A stretch of DNA of 5,611 bases from Proteobacteria bacterium UBA6729 (lineage in GTDB: Bacteria; Pseudomonadota; Gammaproteobacteria; Porifericomitales; Porifericomitaceae), in the NCBI GenBank assembly GCA_002454015.1, contig DKIB01000034.1, forward strand, positions 1 to 5,611, read 5' to 3'. The notes under the pieces are model-generated. The model was not told where the DNA came from. It ran no database searches and saw only the letters and a list, made by a program, of their open reading frames with translations. The position numbers were made by a program, and so were the translations under genes. Within the stretch, counting starts at the first letter, position 1, and each line of letters starts with the position of its first letter. This document shows positions 4,892 to 5,611 of this stretch, in pieces.

Positions 4892-5611
4892 GACCGACAG
4901 GGTGGTGCCGAAGCGCTGGTGCAGATAGGTCAGCCCCAGCAGACAGAGGCCCAGGCCCATGAATGCGCTGGCACGCAGCAAACCGGTCAGGTCGTCTGCA
5001 TCGACCAGGAAGATCTTTGCGATCACCAGCGCCAGCAATGCCATGCCACCGCGATACAGGCCTGTGCCATAACGCAGTCCCCCGGCCAGAATGGCCGTGA
5101 CTGCCATCAGTAGCCAGACTATGGAGTAGGTGTACAACTCGCCGTCCCGGGTAAGGCTGTCCAGATCCAGGGTGCCCTGCCAGAGATGGCGAATCTCCAG
5201 ACTGACAAAAATGAACAGGGCGACCCCGGCTACGCCGGCAGCGATTCTGGAGAAGCGTGGCTCAAAATACCGGCGGGCGAGCAGGGCCATGATGACGGGC
5301 GCGCCGTAGGCGAGCAACAGCAGATTCCAGAGCCGGGTCTCTGCAAGCTGTGCCTCGCTCCACAGCGGGTTCAGGGGTAGCAGTACAGCGATATAATTCA
5401 GTAGCGCCATGCCCGTCAGGATGCGCGCCGCCCAGTGATATACGATGGCGACCTGAGCAGCACGTTGTCCTCGCAGGTAGTACACCATCCCCAGCGCTGC
5501 CCACAACGTAGTGTTTATCGCCGCCTCCTGCAGCTCGTAGCGATGCACAAAGATCTCCCCTGCGTACAGCCAGTAACGCAACTCTGCCCACAGCGCCAGC
5601 ACCGCCAGATG
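4874..5611 (-). CDS. DUF2339-type polytopic membrane protein, C-terminal part
   Basis: The gene reads leftward, stops at 4874-4876 and is still open at the right edge; the frame continues upstream (HLA) past the GTG at 5602. The visible 245 residues are therefore the C-terminal part. They contain about seven or eight hydrophobic helices, for example LLLLAYGAPVIMALLA, IAAGVAGVALFIFVSLEI, SIVWLLMAVTAILAGG and GGMALLALVIAKIFLVD. The segment ELYTYSIVWLLMAV, followed by AKIFLVDADDLTGLLRASAFMGLGLCLLGLTYLHQRF, resembles the end of DUF2339 proteins, large predicted inner-membrane proteins of unknown function that usually exceed 700 residues. The assignment rests on remembered family pattern. The gene converges on queC with 59 bp between stop codons, so it is not part of that operon. 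Confidence 0.7.
   Translation of the reverse strand, partial: HLAVLALWAELRYWLYAGEIFVHRYELQEAAINTTLWAALGMVYYLRGQRAAQVAIVYHWAARILTGMALLNYIAVLLPLNPLWSEAQLAETRLWNLLLLAYGAPVIMALLARRYFEPRFSRIAAGVAGVALFIFVSLEIRHLWQGTLDLDSLTRDGELYTYSIVWLLMAVTAILAGGLRYGTGLYRGGMALLALVIAKIFLVDADDLTGLLRASAFMGLGLCLLGLTYLHQRFGTTLSVPRNPD

Overview
This window looks like ordinary chromosome from a GC-rich Gram-negative bacterium, most likely a gammaproteobacterium. The main reason is the run pal - cpoB - queE - queC, which is the familiar gammaproteobacterial tail of the tol-pal cluster. The lipoprotein signal on Pal and the beta-barrel C-terminus at the left edge also require an outer membrane. I would not name a genus; a Chromatiales-like lineage is only a guess.

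Layout from left to right. Positions 1-381 hold the last 126 residues of a protein ending in an outer-membrane beta-barrel-like domain. Positions 382-527 are non-coding and rich in inverted repeats, including a 12-bp perfect stem that probably ends transcription of the barrel gene. Positions 528-1892 encode a complete MgtE-type magnesium channel/transporter. A promoter with a perfect TATAAT lies at 1899-1927, in the 80-bp gap before pal. From there pal (1973-2536), cpoB (2533-3453), queE (3464-4123) and queC (4107-4814) follow on the same strand with overlaps or a 10-bp gap and look like one operon. A minus-strand gene (4874 to beyond the right edge) converges on queC and encodes the C-terminal part of a DUF2339-type polytopic membrane protein. 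The short convergent gap and its edge carry nested inverted repeats.

The operon combines two jobs. Pal and CpoB belong to the Tol-Pal envelope system, which links the outer membrane to peptidoglycan and coordinates constriction during division. QueE and QueC catalyse consecutive steps to preQ0, the 7-deazaguanine precursor of queuosine in tRNA. The linkage is conserved in many gammaproteobacteria, and no direct functional connection is visible here. The local oddity is that mgtE, not tolB, sits directly upstream of pal, and pal has its own promoter.

I found no mobile element gene, CRISPR array, tRNA or rRNA, and no clear candidate for a new multi-gene system. The most unusual small-scale signal is a palindrome-rich segment inside the Pal linker. 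It encodes the same short peptide phrases on both strands and may be a dispersed repeat fixed in a coding region.
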